Below are positions 1-5,520 of a DNA stretch of 10,155 bases, piece after piece (position 1 is the stretch's first letter; each line of letters opens with the position of its first letter). Made by a program: the position numbers and the translations under genes. The stretch spans positions 1 through 10,155 of the forward strand of contig JACCXL010000355.1 in the NCBI GenBank assembly GCA_013697015.1, written 5' to 3'. The notes under the pieces were generated by a model. It saw only the letters and a program-made list of their open reading frames with translations, searched no databases and had not been told where the DNA came from. This DNA comes from Chthoniobacterales bacterium (GTDB taxonomy: Bacteria; Verrucomicrobiota; Verrucomicrobiia; Chthoniobacterales; UBA10450).

Positions 1-986
1 GAAAAGGCCGAAACCGCGTGCGCGAGCCGCGCCTCTTCCCGAATTCGGCGATACAAGCGCGAGCTCCTGCCTTCGCCCAAAATCGTGGAAAGCAAATCGA
101 TCGCGGGTACGTCGGGATGGGTCACCTCTGGGATGTGCCAGGCGAGGGAGAGCCGCGTGAGTTCGGTCGCGAATTCCTGATGCGCCTCGCGACGGCCCAG
201 CTGCGGCGGTTCGGCCGGAATGAACACGGGCTTCAGCGAGCGTTCCGGGAAAGCTTTGAACGCAGCCTCCAGTTGACTGCGCACTTGCGCGCCATTTACG
301 TCGCCGACGACTACGAATGTCAGGTTGTTCGGGACGTAGCGTGTACCGTAGTACTGCATCACCTGATCCCGCGTGAGCTGATTGTAAATCTCCAACTGCC
401 CAATCACCGGGAGCCGGTAGGGGTGACGCTGGTAGGCCGTCGCAAACAGAAGTTGTCCCGCCATGCGGTCTGGATCATCAAAGCCCATCGCGAACTCGCG
501 CCGGATCACCTCCTGCTCTTTTCCGTATTCCTCCGCCGGCAATGTCGAATTCATCATCGCGTCGGATAACACATCGAGCGCCGCGGCCACGCCGTCCTTC
601 GGCACGTCGATCCAGAAGACGGTCCGATCGAACGATGTGTAGGCGTTGATGTAACCGCCGACGTCCTGGATTTTCTGGGCGATCGCGTTGGCCGGCCGTG
701 TCTTCGTCCCCTTGAAAAGCATGTGCTCGAGGATGTGGGAGAGACCGGCGCCCAAGTGCTCATCCTCGTCGATGCTGCCGGTGCCGCACCACGCCTGCAC
801 GCTGGCGACGGGCGCGCTGCGATCTTCCTGCACGATCACCGTGAGTCCGTTCGGCAGCACCCATTTCTGCGCCGAATTGGGCGGGAAACTTATGGCCGGC
901 GTGGTATCGGCGATGGCGGATTTTAATTGAGCGGTGCTGAGCATATAAAGAGTAAGCAGCGCCACGCGACGCGCGGCATGGGTCAT
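1..986 (-). CDS. M16 family zinc metallopeptidase (pitrilysin/insulinase-like), secreted, 3' end outside window
   Basis: I translated this frame by hand: 328 codons are open from ATG at 986 to the left edge, where the gene is cut. Residues 1-26 look like a signal peptide (RR then a hydrophobic stretch), so the enzyme probably acts in the periplasm or is anchored to the envelope. The M16 N-terminal domain follows. The inverted zinc motif HILEH is at residues 84-88, and Glu164 in IRREF lies 76 residues after His88, the spacing known for the third zinc ligand of M16 enzymes. A second motif, YVPNNLTFVVVGDV, marks the start of the M16 C-terminal domain near residue 205. Family members cut peptides or unfolded proteins; the substrate cannot be read here. 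The Arg/Tyr pair of the C-terminal half lies beyond the window, so I cannot tell a 430-residue from an 850-residue form. Its ATG overlaps the stop of the upstream gene (ATGA), which implies translational coupling. Confidence 0.93.
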   Translation of the reverse strand, partial: MTHAARRVALLTLYMLSTAQLKSAIADTTPAISFPPNSAQKWVLPNGLTVIVQEDRSAPVASVQAWCGTGSIDEDEHLGAGLSHILEHMLFKGTKTRPANAIAQKIQDVGGYINAYTSFDRTVFWIDVPKDGVAAALDVLSDAMMNSTLPAEEYGKEQEVIRREFAMGFDDPDRMAGQLLFATAYQRHPYRLPVIGQLEIYNQLTRDQVMQYYGTRYVPNNLTFVVVGDVNGAQVRSQLEAAFKAFPERSLKPVFIPAEPPQLGRREAHQEFATELTRLSLAWHIPEVTHPDVPAIDLLSTILGEGRSSRLYRRIREEARLAHAVSAF

Positions 987-1417
987 ACGGCTTTCGGCGC
1001 GGGCAATCCGGGCGGGAACGAAGCCGGCAGCATCTTCTGCGGCTCAAATGGCTTCAGGAACGCTTCGGTGAAGTCATAAACATTTTTGAAATCGTCGATC
1101 GAATCTTCCTCGGTTTTTCCGAAGATTCCGGCTCCGATCAGATTGAAAACCATGTGGCCGATGTCTTCTGTTTTTCGAACGCCCCAATACGAAAGGACCG
1201 TCACCACCATTGGTCCGAATTCTTTGAGCGCGTATTTGCGCACGCCTTCGAGGAGCTCCGGACCGGCCACATGGCGCACCGACGCGCCTTTGGGTTTCTT
1301 TTGCTGTTTCGTCGTGTAATCAAGCGCGTCACGCAGGAACACGTACGCTTCGCGTTCGTAGCGGGGATCGCTCGCGACGATTGAATCGAGAGCTTCGGCG
1401 AAACCAATTTTCTGCAT
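983..1417 (-). CDS. Minf_1886 family protein (function unknown)
   Basis: This is a soluble protein of 144 residues with no signal peptide or membrane segment. I recognise it as a member of the Minf_1886 family, found in Verrucomicrobia and Planctomycetes. The supporting text is DPRYEREAYVFLRDALDYT near the N-terminus, then RHVAGPELLEGVRKYALKEFGPM, then a stretch around DIGHMVFNLIGAGIFGKTEED and a final YDFTEAFLKPF. No catalytic motif is visible and the biochemical role is unknown. I chose ATG at 1417 because family members begin close to the FAEAL segment. An in-frame GTG at 1468 would add 17 residues (161 in total), but that extension reads through a perfect palindrome at 1427-1442 and looks non-coding. 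The gene's TGA overlaps the ATG of the M16 peptidase by 4 nt, so the two are probably co-translated. No clear Shine-Dalgarno sequence precedes either candidate start. Confidence 0.82.
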   Translation of the reverse strand: MQKIGFAEALDSIVASDPRYEREAYVFLRDALDYTTKQQKKPKGASVRHVAGPELLEGVRKYALKEFGPMVVTVLSYWGVRKTEDIGHMVFNLIGAGIFGKTEEDSIDDFKNVYDFTEAFLKPFEPQKMLPASFPPGLPAPKAV

Positions 1418-1426
1418 GGCAAGTGT

Positions 1427-1442
1427 GCCCGTCTCGACGGGC
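1427..1442. repeat. Short perfect palindrome, possible dispersed REP-like element
   Basis: GCCCGTCTCGACGGGC has two 7-base complementary arms around a TC centre. It sits 9 bases before the preferred ATG of the Minf_1886-like gene, inside the 106-base gap between that gene and the broken gene upstream. The rest of the gap is GC-rich and shows no other clear structure. It could be a leader hairpin or one copy of a dispersed intergenic repeat; no second copy is visible in this window. Confidence 0.4.
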
Positions 1443-1523
1443 CGCCTACGATACGCAGCAACATTCACGCGAGCAACCGGCCTGGAGATAATTCAGCGGG
1501 GCCGCCGCGGAGAGCCGGGACCT

Positions 1524-2823
1524 TCAGCGTTCGACGCCGAACTCGACTTCCATTGAGTTCATATAAAGAGAAATTGGATCGTGACGAGTGGAAGGCTCAG
1601 TCGCGCGTCCAGCTGCACGCAGATAATCGGTGAACGCCCCGCTGCTTGTAAGCGACTGCGTGGCCTCAAACCAATTCAGGTAATCGTCGATCCGCTGCTG
1701 CCGCCCTGCTAACGCCGCACGGGTTGAGTTCACGCGATCGATTCTTGCCTTAACTCCGTGAGTTTTGCCGCGACTGAGGAGCGCGCTTAACCGCTGGTAT
1801 TCGAGCACAATCGGGCGCACGAGGGGATTCGCGCGCGTCGCTAGCAGCAGCAAATCCAGACTGAGGCGGCGCAGCGCTGCCCGCGCCGTTTTTGGCATGG
1901 ATGAACTGGGGAAACTCATGCAGCTGGTAATTTTTCTCAGCCTGGCCGCGGTCTCGGATTCGGAGGTGCAGGATATCATTCAGCTGTTGCTCGGTTTCGC
2001 TCGCCGAAAGCAGGTGGAACCGCTGCGTTCCCAACGCCTGGGCGATGGCTGAATGCCATACTTTCTCGGGTTCAACACCGAGGGCAGGGAAAGCGGCGCG
2101 CAGATCGACGAACGGATCGTTGGAAGCGTCGGGGAGGACTCGGACGAAGCGAGCGAGCCGGCTACGTCCATCCGGCGAATCGATCAGTATCTCGAGCAGA
2201 ACATGCGCGTAAGCCGCATACACGCCGCGCGAGATCGGCTCGAGTAAATCCGGATTCTGCCGCACGAATTTTTCCAATGACATAAAGCCCTCCGGCACGG
2301 CAAGAGTTCGAAGCGGCTCTGCCAGCTGAGCCGGATCGGCCGCTTCATCGGCGACGATGCCTTCCAGGATCCATGGCGGAGGTTGCATGTAGGCTGAGCC
2401 CGGCGGCAGATTGGTTCGCTCGCGATACATGATTTCCAGCAGAGTCGCGCGGAGCAGTTCGCGCTGAACAGCTGCGGCGTTCACATCGAGCGGGATGATG
2501 AGGTCGAGCTGAATTTTTAATCCGAATCCGGTCTGGCTGAAAGTGAGAGACGCGGCCGGAAGCTCGGGCGCATTGGCTTGCGGATATTGCGCATTCACGA
2601 CGATGGGCAGCTTCCATTCATCCCGGATTCTAACGGTGGAGAGGAGCTTGCTTTTCGTCCGCTCAGCCAGGTCGCAGACCGCCCCTCTTAATGGAGCATC
2701 CGTCCCGTAAACGATGAACTGCCGCGACGTGCTTATGCTGCGCGGCAGCGGATCAGCATGTAGCTTCGACGTGCTGATTCCGCAAAGAAACACCGTCACG
2801 AACGATACGAGACGCAATGGCAT
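1524..2823 (-). pseudogene. Secreted protein of unknown function, possibly an inactive peptidase-MA-like protein; broken by a +1 frameshift
   Basis: The first open frame runs from ATG at 2823 to a stop at 1750 (357 codons). The genuine C-terminus continues in a second frame that ends at 1524. The protein-like character switches at a T5 run at 1889-1893 (AAAAA on the coding strand). Removing one A rejoins EFPQFIHAK to TARAALRRLSLDLLLLATRANP and restores a protein of about 432 residues. Residues 1-23 form a signal peptide ending in LHA. Around 123-160 the layout of a helix followed by PPPWILEGIVADEA resembles gluzincin peptidases of the peptidase-MA type, where HExxH is followed by WLxEG. Here no HExxH is present, only LLRATLLEIM, so catalysis looks lost. 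The C-terminal part is helical and charged, with YLNWFEATQ and DPISLYMNSME. The break may be a real mutation or a homopolymer sequencing error. I do not know the function. Confidence 0.7.
1889..1893 (-). other. Frameshift site at a homopolymer (T5 on +, A5 on the coding strand)
   Basis: Upstream of this run the first frame of the gene reads as sensible protein; downstream it becomes low-complexity Ala/Arg/Pro text, while the +1 frame becomes sensible. Deleting one base here restores one continuous frame. The exact position could lie a few codons either side. Confidence 0.65.
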
Positions 2824-2840
2824 TCGGCGGGCGCAGTCTG

Positions 2841-2864
2841 TCGCCTCCCCCAGGCCGGAGGCGA
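2841..2864. repeat. Perfect 8-bp inverted repeat in the leader of the broken gene
   Basis: TCGCCTCC at 2841-2848 and GGAGGCGA at 2857-2864 are perfect reverse complements with an 8-base loop. On the minus strand the hairpin ends 17 bases before the ATG at 2823 and holds the only purine-rich, SD-like stretch there (GGGGGAGG). It could modulate ribosome access or be an intergenic repeat. It is not followed by a T-tract on either strand, so I do not call it a terminator. Confidence 0.45.
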
Positions 2865-2944
2865 GCCAAAAGCGAGCGGAACTTCCTGTGATCCCTGCGT
2901 AATTACCCGCAACTTTAACTCTTCACCGGGGTGTTATCTTGCAC

Positions 2945-2950
2945 AAAGGA
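2945..2950 (+). promoter_or_regulatory. Ribosome binding site AAAGGA that decides the start of the next gene
   Basis: AAAGGA ends directly before the ATG at 2951 (no spacer) and 6 bases before the ATG at 2957. The spacing favours 2957 (or 2960, with 9 bases) over 2951 and over the TTG at 2939. It is the clearest Shine-Dalgarno sequence in the window. Confidence 0.6.
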
Positions 2951-2956
2951 ATGCAT

Positions 2957-3490
2957 ATGATGAACTGGAAAAAATTGATTCTCGTCGGTTCCGTCGCCCT
3001 CGGCGCGCTGTCGGTCTCGGCGAATGCGGCATCACGAGCAGAGGCGACTACCATTCGTACGCAACCCGCCCATAGAAGTGTGCAGCGCTCAGGCTCTTCG
3101 TTCAGGCACTGGAACAGCTTCAATCGATATCGCTGGCACTACAATCCCTACAGCTTCTACTTTGGCGGCGGTTACGGATATCCCTACGGCGGTTACTATG
3201 GTTCGGGGTTCGGCTACTCGCCCTACGGATACGGTGGCGGCTTCGGCTATCGGCCCTACGGCTACGACTACTATCCAACGGGCCAGCCGTATTATCAGCG
3301 CGTTACCGGCGGTTCGCTTGTCGCGCGCGTGCAACAGCGCCTGGCGCAGGCGGGATACTATCGCGGCTCGATCGACGGTGTGGCCGGCTACGGCACCCGA
3401 TCAGCGATTCGCGCCTACGAACGCGACCACGGCCTGCGCGTCGACGGTGTGATCGATCGGCGTCTGCTCACGACCATGGGCGTAGCTTAA
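2957..3490 (+). CDS. Secreted Tyr/Gly-rich protein with C-terminal peptidoglycan-binding domain
   Basis: The protein has 177 residues from ATG 2957. Residues 1-24 are a signal peptide: MMNWKK, a hydrophobic core, then SANA as cleavage site. Residues 25-58 are basic and Ser/Arg-rich. Residues 60-114 are strikingly rich in Tyr, Gly and Pro, with repeated units such as GYGYPYGGYYG and YGYGGGFGYRPYGYD. Residues 119-175 match a PG_binding_1 domain: LVARVQQRLAQAGYYRG, then IDGVAGYGTRSAIRAYERDHGL, then VDGVIDRRLL. Family knowledge says this domain binds peptidoglycan and usually targets a partner domain to the wall. No catalytic domain is present, so the Tyr/Gly region itself may be the functional part (structural or adhesive), which is inference. 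The gene is divergent from the broken gene to its left and convergent with the zinc-ribbon pair to its right. An ATG at 2960 is equally possible; the TTG at 2939 is not favoured. Confidence 0.88.
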   Translation: MMNWKKLILVGSVALGALSVSANAASRAEATTIRTQPAHRSVQRSGSSFRHWNSFNRYRWHYNPYSFYFGGGYGYPYGGYYGSGFGYSPYGYGGGFGYRPYGYDYYPTGQPYYQRVTGGSLVARVQQRLAQAGYYRGSIDGVAGYGTRSAIRAYERDHGLRVDGVIDRRLLTTMGVA

Positions 3491-3520
3491 CGCGAGCGCC
3501 GGATTACTTCGAGGTTGGGT

Positions 3521-3551
3521 GGCGGGCGAGCAGCGCAAGTTGCCGCCCGCC
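3521..3551. terminator. Hairpin between convergent genes, possible bidirectional terminator without T-tract
   Basis: GGCGGGC at 3521-3527 pairs perfectly with GCCCGCC at 3545-3551 across a 17-base loop. It lies in the 69-base gap between the stop at 3490 and the convergent stop at 3560, where a shared terminator would be expected. No U-rich tail follows on either strand, so a role in termination is only suggested by position. Confidence 0.3.
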
Positions 3552-3559
3552 ATTGCCGT

Positions 3560-4297
3560 CTAGGCCCTTGGAGTGAAAATCACGAGCTGCGGATGAAATT
3601 CGAGCGCAGCCAACTTGGCGATCGATTTGCGCTCGCGATCAAGGGCCGTCCAGAGATCCGCGAACAAGGCGTTCCCATACTTCTTCACTTCCGGATGAAC
3701 AGGCATCCGGCCAATGTGGCCACCCCTCACGGAGGCATCCAGCTTTCCATCCTGCGAGGAAACACCATAAGTGCTCGAGAAGAAAAGCGAATAACCCGCG
3801 AGTGACCGTTCCGTGGTAACGCGGACTGAACCTTCGTCGAAGGCCACGATCGCACGCTCGAACTGCAGGAGCTTACTCAAGGCGGCTTGCTTGCTTTTCA
3901 ATGAGTAAGCGAGGTAGGCGTTGACCTGTTCCTCGGTGTAACGCAGTGGCGCAGCGCCGTGTGACAGCGTCGCGTTCTCCAGATTGAGGCCGATTTGCGC
4001 GGGGAAGGCCGCACTTTTCGAGCGTGGCGGAACGTCGGGCGGGAGAATCATCTGGATGATGGCGGCGGTCAGCAGTGCTCCGAGGATCAACTTGCTGACC
4101 TGGAAAAAAACCAATCGCAGCCTCGCTCGCTGCGGATCGAACATTGCTTTCAACCGACGATGCGCGGCCCGCGGATCTTCGTCCTTCGGCTTCGTCCGGG
4201 AAAGCGCAGAGCGATCCAAACGCGCTCCGCAGGCGTGACAATAGATACGCTCCGATTCGTTCTCGTGCTGGCATTCCGGGCAGACCAATTTGATCAT
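3560..4297 (-). CDS. Membrane-anchored zinc-ribbon protein of unknown function
   Basis: This is a protein of 245 residues starting at ATG 4297. A zinc ribbon lies at the extreme N-terminus with Cys6, Cys9, Cys20 and Cys23 (CPEC then YCHAC). A basic, charged linker with several Arg/Lys (residues 24-62) follows, then one transmembrane helix at about 67-85 (LILGALLTAAIIQMIL). The remaining 160 residues include YTEEQVNAYLAYSLKSK and a beta-rich tail ending in LEFHPQLVIFTPRA. The positive charge before the helix predicts a cytoplasmic zinc ribbon and an extracytoplasmic C-terminal domain. I do not recognise that domain. The start is set by a 4-nt ATGA overlap with the stop of the FmdB-like gene, so the two proteins are probably made together. 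A longer reading of this frame (to 4630) only repeats the FmdB-like gene out of frame and is not coding. Confidence 0.8.
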   Translation of the reverse strand: MIKLVCPECQHENESERIYCHACGARLDRSALSRTKPKDEDPRAAHRRLKAMFDPQRARLRLVFFQVSKLILGALLTAAIIQMILPPDVPPRSKSAAFPAQIGLNLENATLSHGAAPLRYTEEQVNAYLAYSLKSKQAALSKLLQFERAIVAFDEGSVRVTTERSLAGYSLFFSSTYGVSSQDGKLDASVRGGHIGRMPVHPEVKKYGNALFADLWTALDRERKSIAKLAALEFHPQLVIFTPRA

Positions 4298-4650
4298 TCG
4301 CTGGAGGGTTTCGCCGTCTTTTCGGCGGGCTGTGCCGGTGGTGATGTTGTACTCGGCGACGATTCTTTCGAGCCGCCCGCTTTCTCGCCCGCAGGAGGCG
4401 CAGGAGAGGCTGGCGCATCTTTCTTCGCGCCCTCCTTGTACGAGTTGCTGCGATAATCGGTGCTGTAAAACCCCGAGCCTTTGAAGATCAACCCAGCGCC
4501 GGTGCCGAGCAAACGCTTCACCCTGCCATGGCCCCACTTTTCCTGCTGGCAATGTTCTTTCGGGCACTCGCGGAACGGCTCGTCGCGCATGGATTGGAAC
4601 GCCTCGAAGTTTTTCCCGCACTTCTCGCATGAATAGTCGTAGGTAGGCAT
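4294..4650 (-). CDS. FmdB family zinc-ribbon protein
   Basis: The protein has 118 residues from ATG 4650. Residues 1-55 match the FmdB putative regulatory zinc-ribbon family: MPTYDYSCEKCGKNFEAF, then a second Cys pair in ECPKEHC, then the hallmark GAGLIFKGSGFYSTDYR. The family is widespread and named after a gene near formamidase; its role is poorly defined and nucleic-acid binding is presumed, not shown. The remaining half (from about 65) is a low-complexity tail rich in Pro, Ala, Ser and Lys, typical of FmdB proteins. An in-frame ATG at 4674 would add 8 residues (MASAYARS), but the family almost always begins MPTY, so I chose 4650. The second Cys pair is spaced by four residues (CPKEHC) instead of the common CxxC. 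It overlaps the next gene by 4 nt. No good Shine-Dalgarno sequence precedes it. Confidence 0.93.
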   Translation of the reverse strand: MPTYDYSCEKCGKNFEAFQSMRDEPFRECPKEHCQQEKWGHGRVKRLLGTGAGLIFKGSGFYSTDYRSNSYKEGAKKDAPASPAPPAGEKAGGSKESSPSTTSPPAQPAEKTAKPSSE

Positions 4651-4672
4651 AGAGCGAGCGTAAGCGGACGCC

Positions 4673-4700
4673 ATTCTGCGCCCAAAAAAGCAGAATTCAA
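4673..4700 (-). promoter_or_regulatory. Weak sigma70-type promoter candidate for the FmdB-like pair
   Basis: On the minus strand TTGAAT (4700-4695) and CAGAAT (4678-4673) are separated by 16 bases and lie about 20 bases before ATG 4650. Each box matches the consensus at 4 of 6 positions. The 171-base gap (4651-4821) separates two divergent genes, so promoters in both directions are expected here. Confidence 0.28.
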
Positions 4701-4774
4701 GCCGTCAAGGTTCGCTCCCGCAAAACACCAGTAAAAGCGGGGCTCCCGAACGCGTCGCGCCCAACCTGCGTTCC

Positions 4775-4803
4775 TTGACTTTCAACACTTTGAGCGTTAG
4801 AAG
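4775..4803 (+). promoter_or_regulatory. Sigma70-type promoter candidate for the L,D-transpeptidase gene
   Basis: TTGACT at 4775-4780 matches the -35 consensus at 5 of 6 positions and TAGAAG at 4798-4803 matches the -10 consensus at 4 of 6, with 17 bases between. This would give a leader of only about 10 bases before ATG 4822, which agrees with the absence of a Shine-Dalgarno sequence there. Confidence 0.4.
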
Positions 4804-4821
4804 CTTTCTTCCATTTTCCCT

Positions 4822-5439
4822 ATGACCTGCTCGATTTCCCGTCTTCTCATCTGGCCTGCTGGGTTTAGCCTGATCCTCCTCTTTTCGGCTTGCGAAAGCG
4901 ACGACCCACGGCTCTCCGCTCAGACCCAGTATCTCGGCGGCATCTACGGAGATAACCCCATCTCTTCCTCGGCGCCGCAAGATACCGTCTCGTATTGGGA
5001 CGGCGATGGATCATCCGGCAAGCCTTCCGTCAAGATCAAGCTTTCCGAGCAGCGGGCCTATTTTTACAAAGGTGGGCAGCTGGTCGGAATTTCACAGCTC
5101 TCGACGGGCCGCGAAGGGTTAAACACTCCGAGCGGGAAGTATTCAATCACGCAAAAGGATAAGGACCACGTCTCGAGCAAATACGGCGACTATGTGGACG
5201 CAGGCGACAATGTGGTGGTGCCGAACGTCGATGTGGAGAAAGATCCGAAACCCCCGGGCACGCACTTCAAAGGCGCGCCCATGCCGTATTTCATGCGGAT
5301 CGTGGGGGGCGTCGGTATGCACGCCGGGTATCTCCCCGGTTATCCAGCTTCGCACGGCTGCATTCGGATGCCGGAATTCATGGCGGAGAGCTTTTTCAAG
5401 TCGGTCAGCGGCGGAACTCCGGTGACGATCAGCGAATAG
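4822..5439 (+). CDS. L,D-transpeptidase (YkuD family), probable lipoprotein
   Basis: The protein has 205 residues. Residues 1-23 form a lipoprotein-type signal (hydrophobic LIWPAGFSLILLFSA) with Cys24 as likely lipidation site, placing it on a membrane facing the periplasm. Residues 25-65 are a flexible linker. The YkuD catalytic domain starts near residue 69 (VKIKLSEQRAYFYKGGQLV) with the strand LSTGREGLNTPSGKYSI. It ends with the active-site motif: His167 in MHAGYLPGYPA, then SHGCIRMP with catalytic Cys180 and Arg182. Such enzymes form 3-3 peptidoglycan crosslinks or attach proteins to peptidoglycan through a Cys thioester; which of these applies cannot be read from sequence. No LysM or PG-binding domain is fused, but a separate PG-binding protein lies 1.3 kb upstream. 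The region just before the ATG is pyrimidine-rich without a Shine-Dalgarno sequence. The -3 residue of the lipobox is Phe, which is unusual. Confidence 0.93.
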   Translation: MTCSISRLLIWPAGFSLILLFSACESDDPRLSAQTQYLGGIYGDNPISSSAPQDTVSYWDGDGSSGKPSVKIKLSEQRAYFYKGGQLVGISQLSTGREGLNTPSGKYSITQKDKDHVSSKYGDYVDAGDNVVVPNVDVEKDPKPPGTHFKGAPMPYFMRIVGGVGMHAGYLPGYPASHGCIRMPEFMAESFFKSVSGGTPVTISE

Positions 5440-5520
5440 GCGCGCCGTCACGCCTCGCTTGGCTCGCGGCTTGCGCTCGCCTCTTCCCGGCGACATGCTC
5501 GTCCTTTCAGAGTTCGGGTC

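Noticed and set aside
18..569. Open frame of 183 codons on the plus strand
   Set aside because: It lies opposite the M16 peptidase, whose frame carries HILEH and other family motifs. The plus-strand product has no recognisable features.
2914..2940. TTTAAC and TATCTT as promoter boxes before the PG-binding protein
   Set aside because: The spacing is only 15 bases and the -10 box would end 16 bases before the start codon, over the leader; too weak to call.
2939..2956. TTG start (2939) or ATG start (2951) for the PG-binding protein
   Set aside because: The AAAGGA site lies inside or immediately next to these codons, so they cannot use it. ATG 2957 has proper spacing and starts a normal signal peptide.
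4298..4630. N-terminal extension of the membrane zinc-ribbon protein up to 4630
   Set aside because: This stretch is the FmdB-like gene read in the wrong frame. The ATGA overlap and the CPEC zinc ribbon directly after ATG 4297 fix the start.
5440..5520. GC-rich gap with repeated CTCGC units between the transpeptidase gene and aroF
   Set aside because: The repeats are short and irregular, with no stable stem plus T-tract, so I do not call a terminator or a repeat array.
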